A stretch of 64,000 nucleotides of DNA from Streptomyces sp. NBC_01571. GTDB lineage: Bacteria; Actinomycetota; Actinomycetes; Streptomycetales; Streptomycetaceae. Below are positions 17,055 through 26,015 of this stretch, piece by piece; position 1 is the stretch's first letter, and every line of letters starts with the position of its first letter. Location: NCBI RefSeq assembly GCF_026339875.1, contig NZ_JAPEPZ010000001.1, positions 124,001 to 188,000 on the forward strand, written 5' to 3'. The notes beneath the pieces were generated by a model that ran no database searches, had not been told where the DNA came from, and was given only the letters and a program-made list of their open reading frames with translations. The translations under genes were made by a program, and so were the position numbers.

Positions 17055-18430
17055 GTGAAGAAGCGTATCGGGCCCTACCCGCGTGTCCGTACCGAGGGCG
17101 GTGGTCGCGGGGTGGTCTCCCAGGCCGGTGGTGTGCTGCTGGTCGAGACGATCCGCAAGACCGGCCTGGACCAGGCGATATCGGCGGCGCTGGCACCGTG
17201 GCGGAAGCCGAGGGCGGTGCACGATCCGGGGAAGATCCTGCTGGATGTAGCGCTCGCGGTCGCGCTGGGCGGTGACTGCCTGGCCGATGTCGGGATGCTG
17301 CGGGCCGAGCCGGCCGTGTTCGGGCCGGTGGCCTCCGATCCGACGGTCTCCCGACTGATCGACACTCTGGGCGCCGCCGGTCCGAAGGCCCTGACGGCGA
17401 TCAGGACCGGGCGGGCACAAGTACGTGAACGCGTCTGGAAGTTGGCCGGAGCCGCGGCGCCGGATGCCGACGGGCAGGTGACCGTGGACCTCGACGGGGT
17501 GCTGGTGATCGCGCACTCCGACAAGCAGGATGCTGCCCCGACCTCGAAGCGGACCTACGGCCATCACCCGCTGATGGCCTTCGTCGACCACGGCCCGGGC
17601 GGCACCGGGGAACCCGTCGCGGCCCTGCTCAGACCCGGCAACGCGGGCTCGAACACCGCCTCCGACCACATCACCACCACCCGCCTGGCCCTGGCCCAGC
17701 TGCCGAAGGAGTACCGGCGCGGCGGCAGACCCTGATCCGCACCGACTCCGCGGGCGGCACCCACGACTTCGTCGCCTGGCTCGCGAAGCGAGGACGCTGG
17801 CTGTCCTACTCGGTCGGCATGGTGATCACCGACGCGATCCACCAACACGTGCTGAAGGTCCCCGCATCCGCCTGGACACCGGCCGTCGAGGCGAACGGCG
17901 AGATCCGGGACGGCGCCTGGGGCGCCGAACTCACCGGCGATGTCCTGACCGGCTGGCCGACAGGTATGCGGCTCATCGTCCGCAAGGAAAGACCACACCC
18001 CGGGGCCCACTTGAGGCTCACCGACGCGGACGGCATGCGTCTCACGTGCTTCGCGACGAACACCACCGGCCTGCCGATCGCCGCACTCGAGCTCCGCCAC
18101 CGCCTGCGTGCCCGGGCCGAGGACCGCATCCGGGCCGCCCGGGCCACCGGACTGCGCAACCTGCCCCTGCACGACACCGCCCAGAACCACATCTGACTCG
18201 AGATCGTGCAGATCGCGTTGGACCTGCTGGCCTGGATGCCCATGCTCGCCCTGACCGGCAAGGCCCGGCTATGGGAACCCCGCCGACTGCGACTCCGCCT
18301 GTTCACCACGGCCGGACAACTCGTCACCACCGGACGCCGACGCATCCTCCGCCTCGCGGCCCACTGGCCCTGGACCCACGAGATCACAGCAGCCCTCGAC
18401 CGGCCCGCCCAACTCCCCGCCCCCGACTGA
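17055..18430 (+). pseudogene. IS1380-family transposase, frameshift plus nonsense
   Basis: GTG 17055 starts KKRIGPYPRVRTEGGGRGVV; the IS1380 core continues KTGLDQAISAALAPWRKPRA, GDCLADVGMLRA, VTVDLDGVLVIAHSDKQDA (catalytic Asp), TYGHHPLMAFVDHG and LRPGNAGSNTASDH. Near 17728 one base is missing: the frame stops as RRGGRP* while RTLIRTDSAGGTHDFVAWLA continues in register -1. A TGA at 18194 then interrupts QNHI*LEIVQIALDLLAWMP, where other members have Trp (TGG). Two independent lesions make inactivation more likely than sequencing error. Confidence 0.85.
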
Positions 18431-18550
18431 CCAGCCGTCCACCCGTCCCGACGACCAGCACCACCCCACCCGGAGCAGTGGAACCCGGCGCCCACCCGAC
18501 GCGACACCCGGGCCGCCACCGTGCCCACCATCAGCCACCGAAAGCGAAAC

Positions 18551-18575
18551 GGTCCGCCGACTCCGTCGGCGGACC
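18551..18575 (+). terminator. Hairpin after the IS1380 transposase
   Basis: GGTCCGCCGAC-TCC-GTCGGCGGACC forms a perfect 11-bp stem with a 3-nt loop about 120 bp after the last transposase codon. No T tract follows, as is common in Streptomyces. Confidence 0.55.
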
Positions 18576-18789
18576 GTCATGCAAGATCGAGGCTAGGTCA
18601 GTTCGTGGGCAGGTGGGTGCTGAACCCCAGCTTCCCCTGAAATCACGGACTCCACGCTACGAGGGGAGGGACATCCCCGGCTTCCCCATATCCCGAAGAG
18701 GCCGGCGGGTGTGCCACCTCACAGGGGCTGCCAGGGAGTCGAGGGAACAACTCCAGGAAGTTGACCGTTCATCAAAGTGTGGCTGCGGA

Positions 18790-18931
18790 GGGGACAGTGT
18801 CCCCGGGCCTCACCCATAGCCCATGGGGACGATCGTCCGGCGGAAGCCCCATGGAGCCTTTCGCCGAGAGGCGACCGCCCTCCGCAGGCACCGCCCACGG
18901 CCCCGGCTGGTCTCCCCCGTCCAGCCGGGGC
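18790..18931 (+). ncRNA. Candidate structured RNA, copy 1 of a dispersed family
   Basis: A roughly 140-nt block recurs on the opposite strand at 36742-36890. In order it holds: palindrome GGGGACAGTGTCCCC (18790-18804); hairpin CCATGGGG (18821-18828) with CCCCATGG (18847-18854); hairpin TCGCC-GAGA-GGCGA (18861-18874); and a 10-bp terminator-like hairpin CCCCGGCTGG/CCAGCCGGGG (18901-18930). In the other copy the second hairpin is CCATGAGG/CCTCATGG, so both arms changed together, and the last hairpin differs in sequence but not in form. This covariation suggests RNA structure. A short reading frame, MGTIVRRKPHGAFRR, overlaps the second hairpin, so a leader-peptide or IS-end origin remains possible. 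Confidence 0.45.
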
Positions 18932-19192
18932 ATTCACGCGCTGATCACCGGCGCGGGATGTCAGGGCGCAGCTACGAATCCACGAGGTACGCCTTCTCGC
19001 CCATCATCAGCGGTGCGTCGGCGGGCCCCTTGATGCACCTTCTCCCCCTCGAGTCGGCGTCGGCCGCGCGGTGGACTGACGGCGAACCGGTCACCGCCAG
19101 CGGTGGCGCGCCCTGGTCACCGCAGGGCAGGCGGGTGCTCGCACGGCGCGGTGATGTGCCGACGCCGTGCATGGCGGCTGGTGGGATTCCCC

Positions 19193-19864
19193 TCAGCCGA
19201 GACCGAGGGTGCTGAGGGCCGTGGTCCAGTCGGTGACGATGGCCTTCTGCGCGGCCGTCAGGGAGACCTTCCCGGCACAGACCGCGGTGTGGAGTTTCGT
19301 CTCCACCGGGTCCTTGCGGTTGTTGACCCCGCCGCCTTTCTTGTGGCCGGGGTCCGGCGGCTCAACCCAGAGATTCCGGGCATCGTTGGGGTCGCCGCCA
19401 AGCTGCAACGAAATTAGATGATCAAACTCTGCATCCCCCATGGGGCCCTTGTAGCCGTACGAGGCGGCGTTGAGCGCCTTCTCCTTGCCGGTGACGGACG
19501 TGGACGGCCGGATGCCGGAGGTGTAGCCGCCCTTGCGGCAGATCGTGGACTTCAGATTCGCCTGGGTGACCGCCGGAGAGATCGCGCCCGGCGTGCACGC
19601 CGGGTCCTCCAGCGGCTCCCCCTTCTCGTACCGGAAGTGGCAGCTGCCCGCCGGGGGCTGCTTCTGGACGGTGTAGGTGGTCTGCGGGCCGGCCCCGACC
19701 GCGATCGACCCCTGCGGGCCGCCGCGTCCGTCCGTACCCGACGGCCCCGTGGCCGAAGTCCCGGCCGGCGACGCGGCAGATCCGCCCGTTGCGGCCGGCG
19801 AGCAGCCCGCCAGGAACACCGCGGCGAACAGCACGGATGACGCGGCACGGTAGCTGGAGTGCAT
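19193..19864 (-). CDS. Lipoprotein with HNH-nuclease-like domain
   Basis: ATG 19864 opens a type II signal peptide with lipobox LAGC (Cys21), then a Ser/Gly/Pro-rich spacer (22-60). The C-terminal domain has ACTPGAISPAVTQANLKSTI, GIRPSTSVTGKEKALNAASY and MGDAEFDHLISLQLGGDPND followed by ARNLWVEP. The DHL-x-x-L-x-LGG-x-x-x-x-x-NLW pattern is the beta-beta-metal active site of HNH-type endonucleases. It faces the outside of the membrane. The divergently transcribed neighbour at 20166 is a paralogue without the lipid anchor. Role may be DNA scavenging, defence or competition. Confidence 0.8.
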   Translation of the reverse strand: MHSSYRAASSVLFAAVFLAGCSPAATGGSAASPAGTSATGPSGTDGRGGPQGSIAVGAGPQTTYTVQKQPPAGSCHFRYEKGEPLEDPACTPGAISPAVTQANLKSTICRKGGYTSGIRPSTSVTGKEKALNAASYGYKGPMGDAEFDHLISLQLGGDPNDARNLWVEPPDPGHKKGGGVNNRKDPVETKLHTAVCAGKVSLTAAQKAIVTDWTTALSTLGLG

Positions 19865-20165
19865 GGCGACCCCTCACGAGCAGGCAATGGCTGGGCACAT
19901 ACTGCCCGGCCGGTGTATCAGCACACCGGCCGGGGCCTGCGCCAAGAAGCACGACAGAATGCGGGGTGCGCCACCGCGCAGCCCGTTCGGCTCAAATCCC
20001 AAGCGAAACTGCGGCTTTGGGCAAGGCTCACCCATGCCCTGGTATGGAGAAGGTGCAGGTCACCAGATGTTCACCGCCTGCATCTACCCGCATAGACCCA
20101 GCGGTGCTGTCATTCCGTCAGCCGCCCGGAACCTCGCCTCCGGGCCAAATTCGGGAGACCGCCAA
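19865..20165. other. Divergent promoter region between nuclease-like paralogues
   Basis: About 300 bp separate the two oppositely oriented nuclease-like genes; both promoters must lie here. I see no convincing -10/-35 pair, operator palindrome or small gene. Confidence 0.4.
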
Positions 20166-20690
20166 ATGCGACCTCTGCGCCGCGTCACCGCCACCACCAC
20201 CGCCCTCGGCATGGCCGCCGCCGGCCTCATCATCGCGGTAAGCGGCACCGCGCACGCCTCCGCCTGTTCCCAGTCCTACCTGCCGCTGCCCGACTCGTCC
20301 TGCACGCCCGGCTCGTACAACCCCGACGTCACCCAGTCGAACATCCACAGCACCATCTGCGTGTCCGGCTGGACCGACACCGTCCGGCCCTCCACGTCCT
20401 ACACCAACCCGCTCAAGGCGCAGGGCATCATCGACTACGGGTACTCCGACACCAACATGTCGGACTACGAGGAAGACCACCTCGTACCGCTGGAGCTCGG
20501 CGGTGCGCCCCGTGACCCCGGCAACCTGTGGCCCGAGCCGCACTACGGCACGAAGACCGCCTACACCAAAGACGGCACCGAGACCAAGCTGAAGAACGCC
20601 GTCTGCAACGGCACCATCACCCTCTCCGCCGCCCGCAGCGCCATCAAGAACAACTGGACAACCGCGCTCCAGGTCACCGGCATCGGCTGA
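20166..20690 (+). CDS. Secreted HNH-nuclease-like protein
   Basis: ATG 20166 follows GGGAG and begins a Sec signal peptide (RRVTATTTALGMAAAGLIIA, cleavage near AHAS). The mature domain parallels the lipoprotein paralogue: SCTPGSYNPDVTQSNIHSTI, VRPSTSYTNPLKAQGIIDYG, SDYEEDHLVPLELGGAPRDP, GNLWPEPHYG, ETKLKNAVCNGTITLSAARS and NNWTTALQVTGIG. The HNH-like EDHLVPLELGG...NLW motif is intact. Two conserved Cys pairs suggest extracellular disulfides. At 174 residues it is nearly all domain. It is a diffusible counterpart of the membrane-anchored 19193-19864 product. Confidence 0.83.
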   Translation: MRPLRRVTATTTALGMAAAGLIIAVSGTAHASACSQSYLPLPDSSCTPGSYNPDVTQSNIHSTICVSGWTDTVRPSTSYTNPLKAQGIIDYGYSDTNMSDYEEDHLVPLELGGAPRDPGNLWPEPHYGTKTAYTKDGTETKLKNAVCNGTITLSAARSAIKNNWTTALQVTGIG

Positions 20691-20755
20691 CCTCCAGTGA
20701 GGCCGTAGGCCGCGCCGCGTGATGGGAACCATAGGGGACCGGCTGCGCCATGCGG

Positions 20756-20945
20756 CGCGGGAGCCCAGCAGCTCTGTCCCAGGAGCGCGGCGCGAGCGAC
20801 CAGCCAAGCCGACCAAAACCCGGCACCTGGCGGCCGCCCGCCCAGGGCTACCGCTGCCAGTACGCCACCGACTGGATCGCCGACAAGACCCGGTGGGGCT
20901 GTCCATCGACCCCACCAAAGGCTTGGGCACAGCGACATCCTTCCG
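20756..20945 (+). pseudogene. HNH endonuclease family gene, 3' remnant
   Basis: One frame gives TWRPPAQGYRCQYATDWIAD then KTRWG, and the continuation LSIDPT lies one base out of register. The pattern PP-x-x-x-Y-x-C-x-Y-x-x-x-W-I-x-x-K-T-R-W-x-L is the C-terminus of secreted GmrSD/DUF1524-like HNH proteins common in Streptomyces. Only this end survives. Its position beside two related secreted nuclease-like genes suggests a former cluster. Confidence 0.5.
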
Positions 20946-21047
20946 ACCCGCCCCACAGGGCAAGCCAGTTCAAGATGTCACCCGGTCGTGCACCAGACCC
21001 TCACGTCCGATAGCTTGTCATGCCTTGAGCTGCCGACCTATGTTTCG

Positions 21048-22076
21048 ATGATCATGCGCACATCCCCAATGATCAGCGTCATAGTCGCCGCTCACGACCT
21101 GCAGGGTCAGCTGGAGAGCTGCCTGCGTTCGATCCTGAACCAGTCCTTCCGGGATCTGGAGGTCGTCGCGGTCCTGGACCAGTCGCCTGAGTGCCCTGCG
21201 AACGTGGTGGATGACTACGCTCAGCGTGACGGGCGCGTGTCCGTCGTGCGCTTGAAGGGTGTCGTCGGCATCGGCCGGATACGCAACGCAGGCGCGGAGC
21301 ACGCCGCCGGTGATTACCTGCTGTTCCTGGACAGCGATCACATCGTCAGGGATACAACACTTCAGGCCATGGCCGACCAGCTGCAAGCTACAGACGAGCC
21401 GGACGTTCTTCTCTTCGGGCATACGCGTCTGCATCACCGTCGCTCCTGGCACGGTGCCGCCGCCGAGCTGATTGCCCAGCAGGGGCGTGAGTCCTTCGCC
21501 CCGATCGATCTGCCTGAGTTGTTCGGTGCCCCCGCCTACTCCTGGGACCGCTTGTTCCGCCGCGACATGTGGACCCGGCAGCACCTCTCATTTCCCGACG
21601 GTCTCTACGAGGAGGTCTCGGCCGTCCACCGCGCCATGCTCGCCGCTGACCGGATCGGCGTTCTGAAATGGAACTGCGTGCAAATCCGCCGCCGGCTCAC
21701 CCAACACCCCGCAGACGCGCCAGGCGGCACCCACTTCGACGTCTTCGCCAGGTACGAAGAGAGCTTCGGTCTGCTGCAGGAGCGCACCGCCCTGGACGCT
21801 CTGACTCCCTTTCTCTTCACTCGCATGATTCGTCACTACCTCTTCCTTCTCAATCTTGAGGGGTGCCTCTCCCACGCCGAGCGCCCGCAGTTCTTCCAAC
21901 GCGCCAGCGAGCACTACCGCCGATTCCTCCCCGACGGCTACGAGCGCCCCGATGGCCGCGAGGGCGTCAAGTTCCAACTCGTCGCGAGCGGGATGTACAG
22001 CGCTTTCGAGGCCGCCAGGCTCCCTCAGCTCGCACGCGGCTTCGTCTCCCGGGGCGCCACCGTCCGCGGAGGGTAG
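21048..22076 (+). CDS. Family 2 glycosyltransferase
   Basis: GT-A fold glycosyltransferase. MISVIVAAHDLQGQLESCLR, SILNQSFRDLEVVAVLDQS, GIGRIRNAGAEHAAGDYLLF and LDSDHIVRD show the nucleotide-binding region and the DxD metal-binding motif (DSD). The later YSWDRLFRRDMW and FPDGLYEEVSA resemble acceptor-side motifs of teichoic-acid or glycerol-phosphate polymer GT2 enzymes. Acts at the cytoplasmic face; substrate unknown. The start is uncertain: ATG 21048, 21054 or 21069 are possible, none with a strong Shine-Dalgarno sequence. No other polysaccharide genes are adjacent. Confidence 0.85.
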   Translation: MIMRTSPMISVIVAAHDLQGQLESCLRSILNQSFRDLEVVAVLDQSPECPANVVDDYAQRDGRVSVVRLKGVVGIGRIRNAGAEHAAGDYLLFLDSDHIVRDTTLQAMADQLQATDEPDVLLFGHTRLHHRRSWHGAAAELIAQQGRESFAPIDLPELFGAPAYSWDRLFRRDMWTRQHLSFPDGLYEEVSAVHRAMLAADRIGVLKWNCVQIRRRLTQHPADAPGGTHFDVFARYEESFGLLQERTALDALTPFLFTRMIRHYLFLLNLEGCLSHAERPQFFQRASEHYRRFLPDGYERPDGREGVKFQLVASGMYSAFEAARLPQLARGFVSRGATVRGG

Positions 22077-22516
22077 CGCAGGCTGAGCGGCACCGACCGG
22101 GACACTCAATGTCAGGACGTGGCCTCACGCCCGTGACACGGCTTCCCGCCGCGCCGACGGGTGAACTCACCGAGCAGCCAGTCCTGATCCTCGACCTCTT
22201 CGCCAAAGTGGGTCTTCAAAGTTGAGCGGTCCTAACTTGTTCGTGGGTTGGACGGGCCATCGTAAGGTCCAGAGGCCCAGAGACACCGGGTATGGCTTTT
22301 GAGGGCGTTGTCACGTTGCTGGGTGTGTGGGTGCCTGATGGCGCGTCGGAGCGTGGTGGGGCCCGGGTGCCGGCCTGTGGTCAGGCCGTGGTGGCTGTGG
22401 CGACGACTCCGGTGACGTGGTCCCAGACGGCGAAGGGGTCTTTGGCTGCCCCGGGCCAGCGGCATCGCACTGGAGTGCGTGTAGGCGCTGGGATCCTGGG
22501 GCTGCTCCCCCTCGGG
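22077..22516. other. Intergenic stretch with possible gene tail
   Basis: On the minus strand VRCRWPGAAKDPFAVWDHVT with GVVATATTA and a stop (about 22390-22475) looks coding but has no recognisable family and no start. Otherwise nothing is supported. Confidence 0.3.
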
Positions 22517-22708
22517 CTATATGGCGGCCGGGAGGGGTTCTGTGAGGCGGTCCAGCCGTTGGTAGAGGGCTCGCACGAGTCGGGCGCGGTTCTCGGCGCA
22601 GCGTGCGGTGCCTTCCACGTCGTTCATGCATTGCGACTGGACGAACTCGAACTGCCGCCCGAGGCCCGGTGAGGCGAGGACTCGAAGACACCGAAAGAGG
22701 CCGATCAC
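22517..22708 (-). pseudogene. Chimeric fragment containing a DyP-like peroxidase piece
   Basis: LGRQFEFVQSQCMND is part of the C-terminal region of DyP-type peroxidases. It then passes directly into an unrelated helical tail, EGTARCAENRARLVRALYQR with LDRLTEPLPAAI. The 46 bp coding for the DyP piece (22618-22663) match 54871-54916 at 45 of 46 positions, while both flanks differ. This is a recombination scar rather than a working gene. Confidence 0.45.
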
Positions 22709-22910
22709 GGATCGCTCAGAGTGAACGGATCATCGGCCGCCACCCGGGACCACTTCTACCCAGAACGATCATTAATGGGCACGTATTGCGATCTTGACTG
22801 ACGGTGCGTGACGCTCCGTCATGGGCGTGGGCCTTGGCCGGTCATGGCCCGAAGCGCCGTGCCACGAACCGCGCTCGTGGGCAGTGGAAGCCATATCCGA
22901 GGAGAACGAG

Positions 22911-23378
22911 GTGGTCGGAGCGGTCAGCCGGTCCCGCTACGTGCAGATCGTTGCCGAGCTGCGCGGCGTGAGAGGACAACAGACACAAGGGCAGTTCACG
23001 ATCGGTGACCGGGCTCTGGAGATCGAACCGATACGGTCCTGCAGCGGCCAGGCCACAGACGCCACACGGCCGGTGGCACAGTCCCTGGCCCGGCTGGCCG
23101 AGGACCTCGGCCTGCCCGTGACCACCATCCAGCAGGCGCGCTGGACCGCCTCACGCTGGCCGGCCGACCAACGCCGGAAAACAGAGTCGTTCACCGTCCA
23201 CCGCGTGCTGGCCGGCATCGACGACGAACAGGAACGGTTCGCCGCGATCGACGAGCTCCCGGACGGCAAGACCCACTGGACCACGGACGACGCCACACAG
23301 CGGATCAGAACCCAGGGGAAAAACACCAGCCGCCCAACAGGGGACAAGCACCGTCATCACTCCCCGGCCCGGAGCTGA
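22911..23378 (+). CDS. DUF6192-family protein, C-terminally shortened
   Basis: GTG 22911 follows GGAGAACGAG. The product (155 residues) reads SRSRYVQIVAELRGVRGQQT, QGQFTIGDRALEIEPIR, LARLAEDLGLPVTTIQQARW and ASRWPADQRRKTESFTVHRV, the pattern of DUF6192 proteins found on Streptomyces chromosome arms and plasmids; a helix-turn-helix-like segment (AEDLGLPVTTIQQARWTA) suggests DNA binding. Members are usually longer; here the C-terminal half ends early in a basic tail (NTSRPTGDKHRHHS), so truncation is likely. Confidence 0.65.
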   Translation: MVGAVSRSRYVQIVAELRGVRGQQTQGQFTIGDRALEIEPIRSCSGQATDATRPVAQSLARLAEDLGLPVTTIQQARWTASRWPADQRRKTESFTVHRVLAGIDDEQERFAAIDELPDGKTHWTTDDATQRIRTQGKNTSRPTGDKHRHHSPARS

Positions 23379-23479
23379 TCCTGCCGCCGCGGTGACCACC
23401 AGCCTCGGCACCCTGTCCGCACGCAACTGCTCGGGGGCCGCACCCAGCGCCAGCGCCCGCCGGGTGGAAGGAATTCCGG

Positions 23480-24320
23480 GTGACCTGGTCACAGCCCGAG
23501 CCGATGCTGACCACGCCCGTACCGACGCCCGATCTGGGGCCAGGGTGGGCGGACGAACCGAAGTGGGACGGCTTCCGTGCCCTGCTCCACACCGACCCGG
23601 GACGGGTCGTCCTGCACTCGAGACACGACACCGAGATGGCACCGGCGTTCCCCGACATCACACCGGCCACCGCCGTGCAACTGCCGGACGCGACCGCGCT
23701 GGACGGGGAGCTGGTCGTGTGGGAAGGCAACCGGTTCGCGTTCGAACGGCTACAGAATCGGCTTCAGCGGCGGGGTGCCGCGGCCGCGCAGGCCGCGGAA
23801 GAGTGGCCGGTGCACTTCGTCGCGTTCGATCTGTTGCGCTTGTCGGGGGCGGACACGACGGCGTGGCCCTAACGGCGCCGCCGGGCCCCACTGGAGCGAC
23901 GTTCACCGCCCGGCGGCTGACCGCCCCGTGGACGCTGTCCCCGTCGACCACCAACCCCGACACCGTCCGCGAATGGCTGACCTGGACGTCAGTGGGCGTG
24001 GAGGGCGTCGTCTTCAAACGGCTGGCCGATCCCTGCCGGTCCGCGGCCCGGGGCTGGCGGAAGTACAAGGTCCGCGAGACCACCGAGGCAATCGTCTGCG
24101 CCATCACCGGCTCCCCGCGCGCTGCTGCTCAGCAGACACGACAACCAGGAGCGCCTGCAGTACATCGGCCGCACCACCACCCTCCCCCGCACCGCAGGCG
24201 CCGCACTCGCCGGGCACCTCGCGGCGGCACGGACCGGGCATCCGTGGACGGACTGGTCGTTCCCGCCCGGTGGGGAAGCCGGGAGACCCTGGACGTCACC
24301 CTGGTCGAATGGCCTAGAAG
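23480..24320 (+). pseudogene. ATP-dependent DNA ligase, multiply frameshifted
   Basis: GTG 23480 follows AAGGAATTCC. The adenylation domain is clear: WADEPKWDGFRALL with the AMP-accepting Lys in EPKWDG, LDGELVVWEG and HFVAFDLLRLSG. The frame ends at 23872 in GADTTAWP*. Downstream, in a second frame, come GVEGVVFKRLADPCRSAARG and WRKYKVRETTEAIVCAITG, and in a third QERLQYIGRTTTLPRTAGAA from the OB-fold domain. At least two frameshifts and loss of the C-terminus make it nonfunctional. Such ligases act in non-homologous end joining in actinobacteria; no Ku or polymerase gene is nearby. Confidence 0.85.
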
Positions 24321-24782
24321 AGGCAGCCGCGACGGCGTCGAGACAGAGCGATGGTGAGTTAGCGGGTCCGCGCGTCGTCGGTGGTACCAGGCGCAGCGGT
24401 AGTCCGTGTCCCTGGCCTGTACCGAACGTTGATACGACGTCGCAGCCCGCACCACCCCACGGGTGGGCACGCGATTTCCGTGAGGGCCCGAGCCCCACCC
24501 GGTCTCGGGCCCTCACCCAGGCCCGTGCACGGTCTGTGGCCAGCTGTTTCCTTCCATCCGGTCGGAAGTCCCGGCAACACCCCGTGCAAGGCTCTGTGCA
24601 ACAGGCCGCGTGGCAGGTCTGTCCCTGCCCCGCGTAGCCCGCGGGCACCGCGCCACGGACGGCCGGCCGGGATGCAGCCGCCGGTCGCAGCTGGGAAAGG
24701 GCGGGCGCTCAGGCTTGCAGGAGGAGGCGCGACGGGAGAGCTACTCAGCAGCAGCCAAACGCCGTCCAGGAGAGCACTCTGC
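24321..24782. other. Intergenic region between ligase pseudogene and SpoIIE-type phosphatase
   Basis: The two genes converge here. Apart from the strong hairpin at 24480-24516 no gene or other feature is supported. Confidence 0.4.
24480..24516 (+). terminator. Strong intergenic hairpin
   Basis: GTGAGGGCCCGAG (24480-24492) pairs perfectly with CTCGGGCCCTCAC (24504-24516) across an 11-nt loop. It lies between convergent genes and could terminate in both directions. Confidence 0.7.
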
Positions 24783-26015
24783 TCACGGTTGCTGCTTTGG
24801 GCGGCCGGCTGAAGCCTGTTGGACATCCGCGCCGGAGCTGACGTGTCGTTGGATCTCCTGGGGGCCGTGCCAGTCCAGGCACATCACAGTGGCATCGTCC
24901 TCGAGACGGCCGCCGGCCGCGTCCCGGACTGCGGACGTCAGCATCAAGGCCGTCTCCCGCGGGTGAAGGCCCCGGGTGCGCGCCAGCAGAGCTGGCAGGT
25001 CGACCCTCTCCCCGTGCCGTTCGACCATGCCATCGGTGAACATGAGCAGCCGGTCACCATGGCGCAGATTTAGGTCCTGAACACGGTAGGGACGGGTCGC
25101 GAACTCGGACAGCCCGAAAGGATGGTCCACCTCGCAGGTGATCACCTCCACAACGCCCTCGCGCATGCGCAAGGGCCAGGGATGCCCGGCGTTGACGAGC
25201 TGGGCCCGCCCGGTGCGGAGATTGATGCGCAGCAGCTGCCCCGTGGCATGCCCGTGGCCGTGTTCGACAAGTGCCTGGTCGGCGCGGTGGGCCTGTTCGG
25301 CCAGGTCGGCTCCTGCGCGGCGGGCGCCGCGCAGGGCGCTCACCAGGACCGTGGCGGCGAGGGCGGCGCCGATGTCGTGGCCCATGGGGTCGGTCACCGA
25401 CACGTGCAGCGTGTCCCGGTCCAGGGTGTAGTCGAAGGTGTCGCCGCTCAGGTTTTCGGAGGGCTCCAGGCTCCCGCTCAGCGTGAACTGGGCGGCCTCG
25501 CACGACAGTGACGGGGGGAGCAGCTGGTACTGGATCTCCGCTGCGAGGGTGGGCGGTCTGGAGCGCTTGCCCCAGGTGTAGAAGTCGGTGAAGCGCCCGT
25601 TGGCGATCACGATGTAGGCGAGGACATGGGCGGCCTCCCCGACCGCGTCGAGGATGTCCTCGCCGGGGGCGGTGGGCAGGAGCAGTTCCAGCAGCCCGAT
25701 CGCATCCCCCCGGTTGGTGACCGGCACGATCACCCGCTGCCCCTGCCCGGTCGCCACCTGATACAGCCGCTGGGTGCGGATCACCTCCTCGTAGACACTG
25801 CCGAACAAAGGGATCCGCTCCGCCTGCCGCCCATCTGGAGGGGCGGTCGACAGCCGCGCCACCGCCTTCCCCGTCAGGTCCACGATCAGGAAAGAGACCT
25901 TCGTGGCCTCGAAACGCCGCCGCAGATCCTCCGCGATCACATCGACCGCCTCCACCGGCGCCGCCGTCTCCGCCGCCGTCAGCAACCGGGGAAGCCCACT
26001 CTGCCCACCACTCAC
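24783..26015 (-). CDS. SpoIIE-domain PP2C phosphatase with GAF-like sensor
   Basis: Serine/threonine phosphatase of the SpoIIE/RsbU type, which typically dephosphorylates anti-anti-sigma factors. GTG 26015 is chosen because AAGGGA lies nine bases upstream; a longer form from 26150 would add a hydrophobic segment ([20 protein letters not shown]). A GAF-like domain spans about residues 25-155 ([18 protein letters not shown]). The PP2C domain follows with [40 protein letters not shown] (metal-binding Asp), NAGHPWPL and [13 protein letters not shown], ending [10 protein letters not shown]. Metal ligands are present. No cognate kinase or anti-sigma gene is nearby. Confidence 0.9.
   Translation of the reverse strand: MSGGQSGLPRLLTAAETAAPVEAVDVIAEDLRRRFEATKVSFLIVDLTGKAVARLSTAPPDGRQAERIPLFGSVYEEVIRTQRLYQVATGQGQRVIVPVTNRGDAIGLLELLLPTAPGEDILDAVGEAAHVLAYIVIANGRFTDFYTWGKRSRPPTLAAEIQYQLLPPSLSCEAAQFTLSGSLEPSENLSGDTFDYTLDRDTLHVSVTDPMGHDIGAALAATVLVSALRGARRAGADLAEQAHRADQALVEHGHGHATGQLLRINLRTGRAQLVNAGHPWPLRMREGVVEVITCEVDHPFGLSEFATRPYRVQDLNLRHGDRLLMFTDGMVERHGERVDLPALLARTRGLHPRETALMLTSAVRDAAGGRLEDDATVMCLDWHGPQEIQRHVSSGADVQQASAGRPKQQP

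Larger units (their letters stand above)
16958..18600 (+). mobile_element. IS1380-family insertion sequence, inactivated
   Basis: The left boundary is set by homology with the second copy (16051 onward). The right end is placed near 18600, after TGCAAGATCGAGGCTAGG, which resembles IS1380 termini. Clear matching inverted repeats were not resolved, so limits are approximate. It carries one transposase gene with at least two lesions. Confidence 0.65.
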
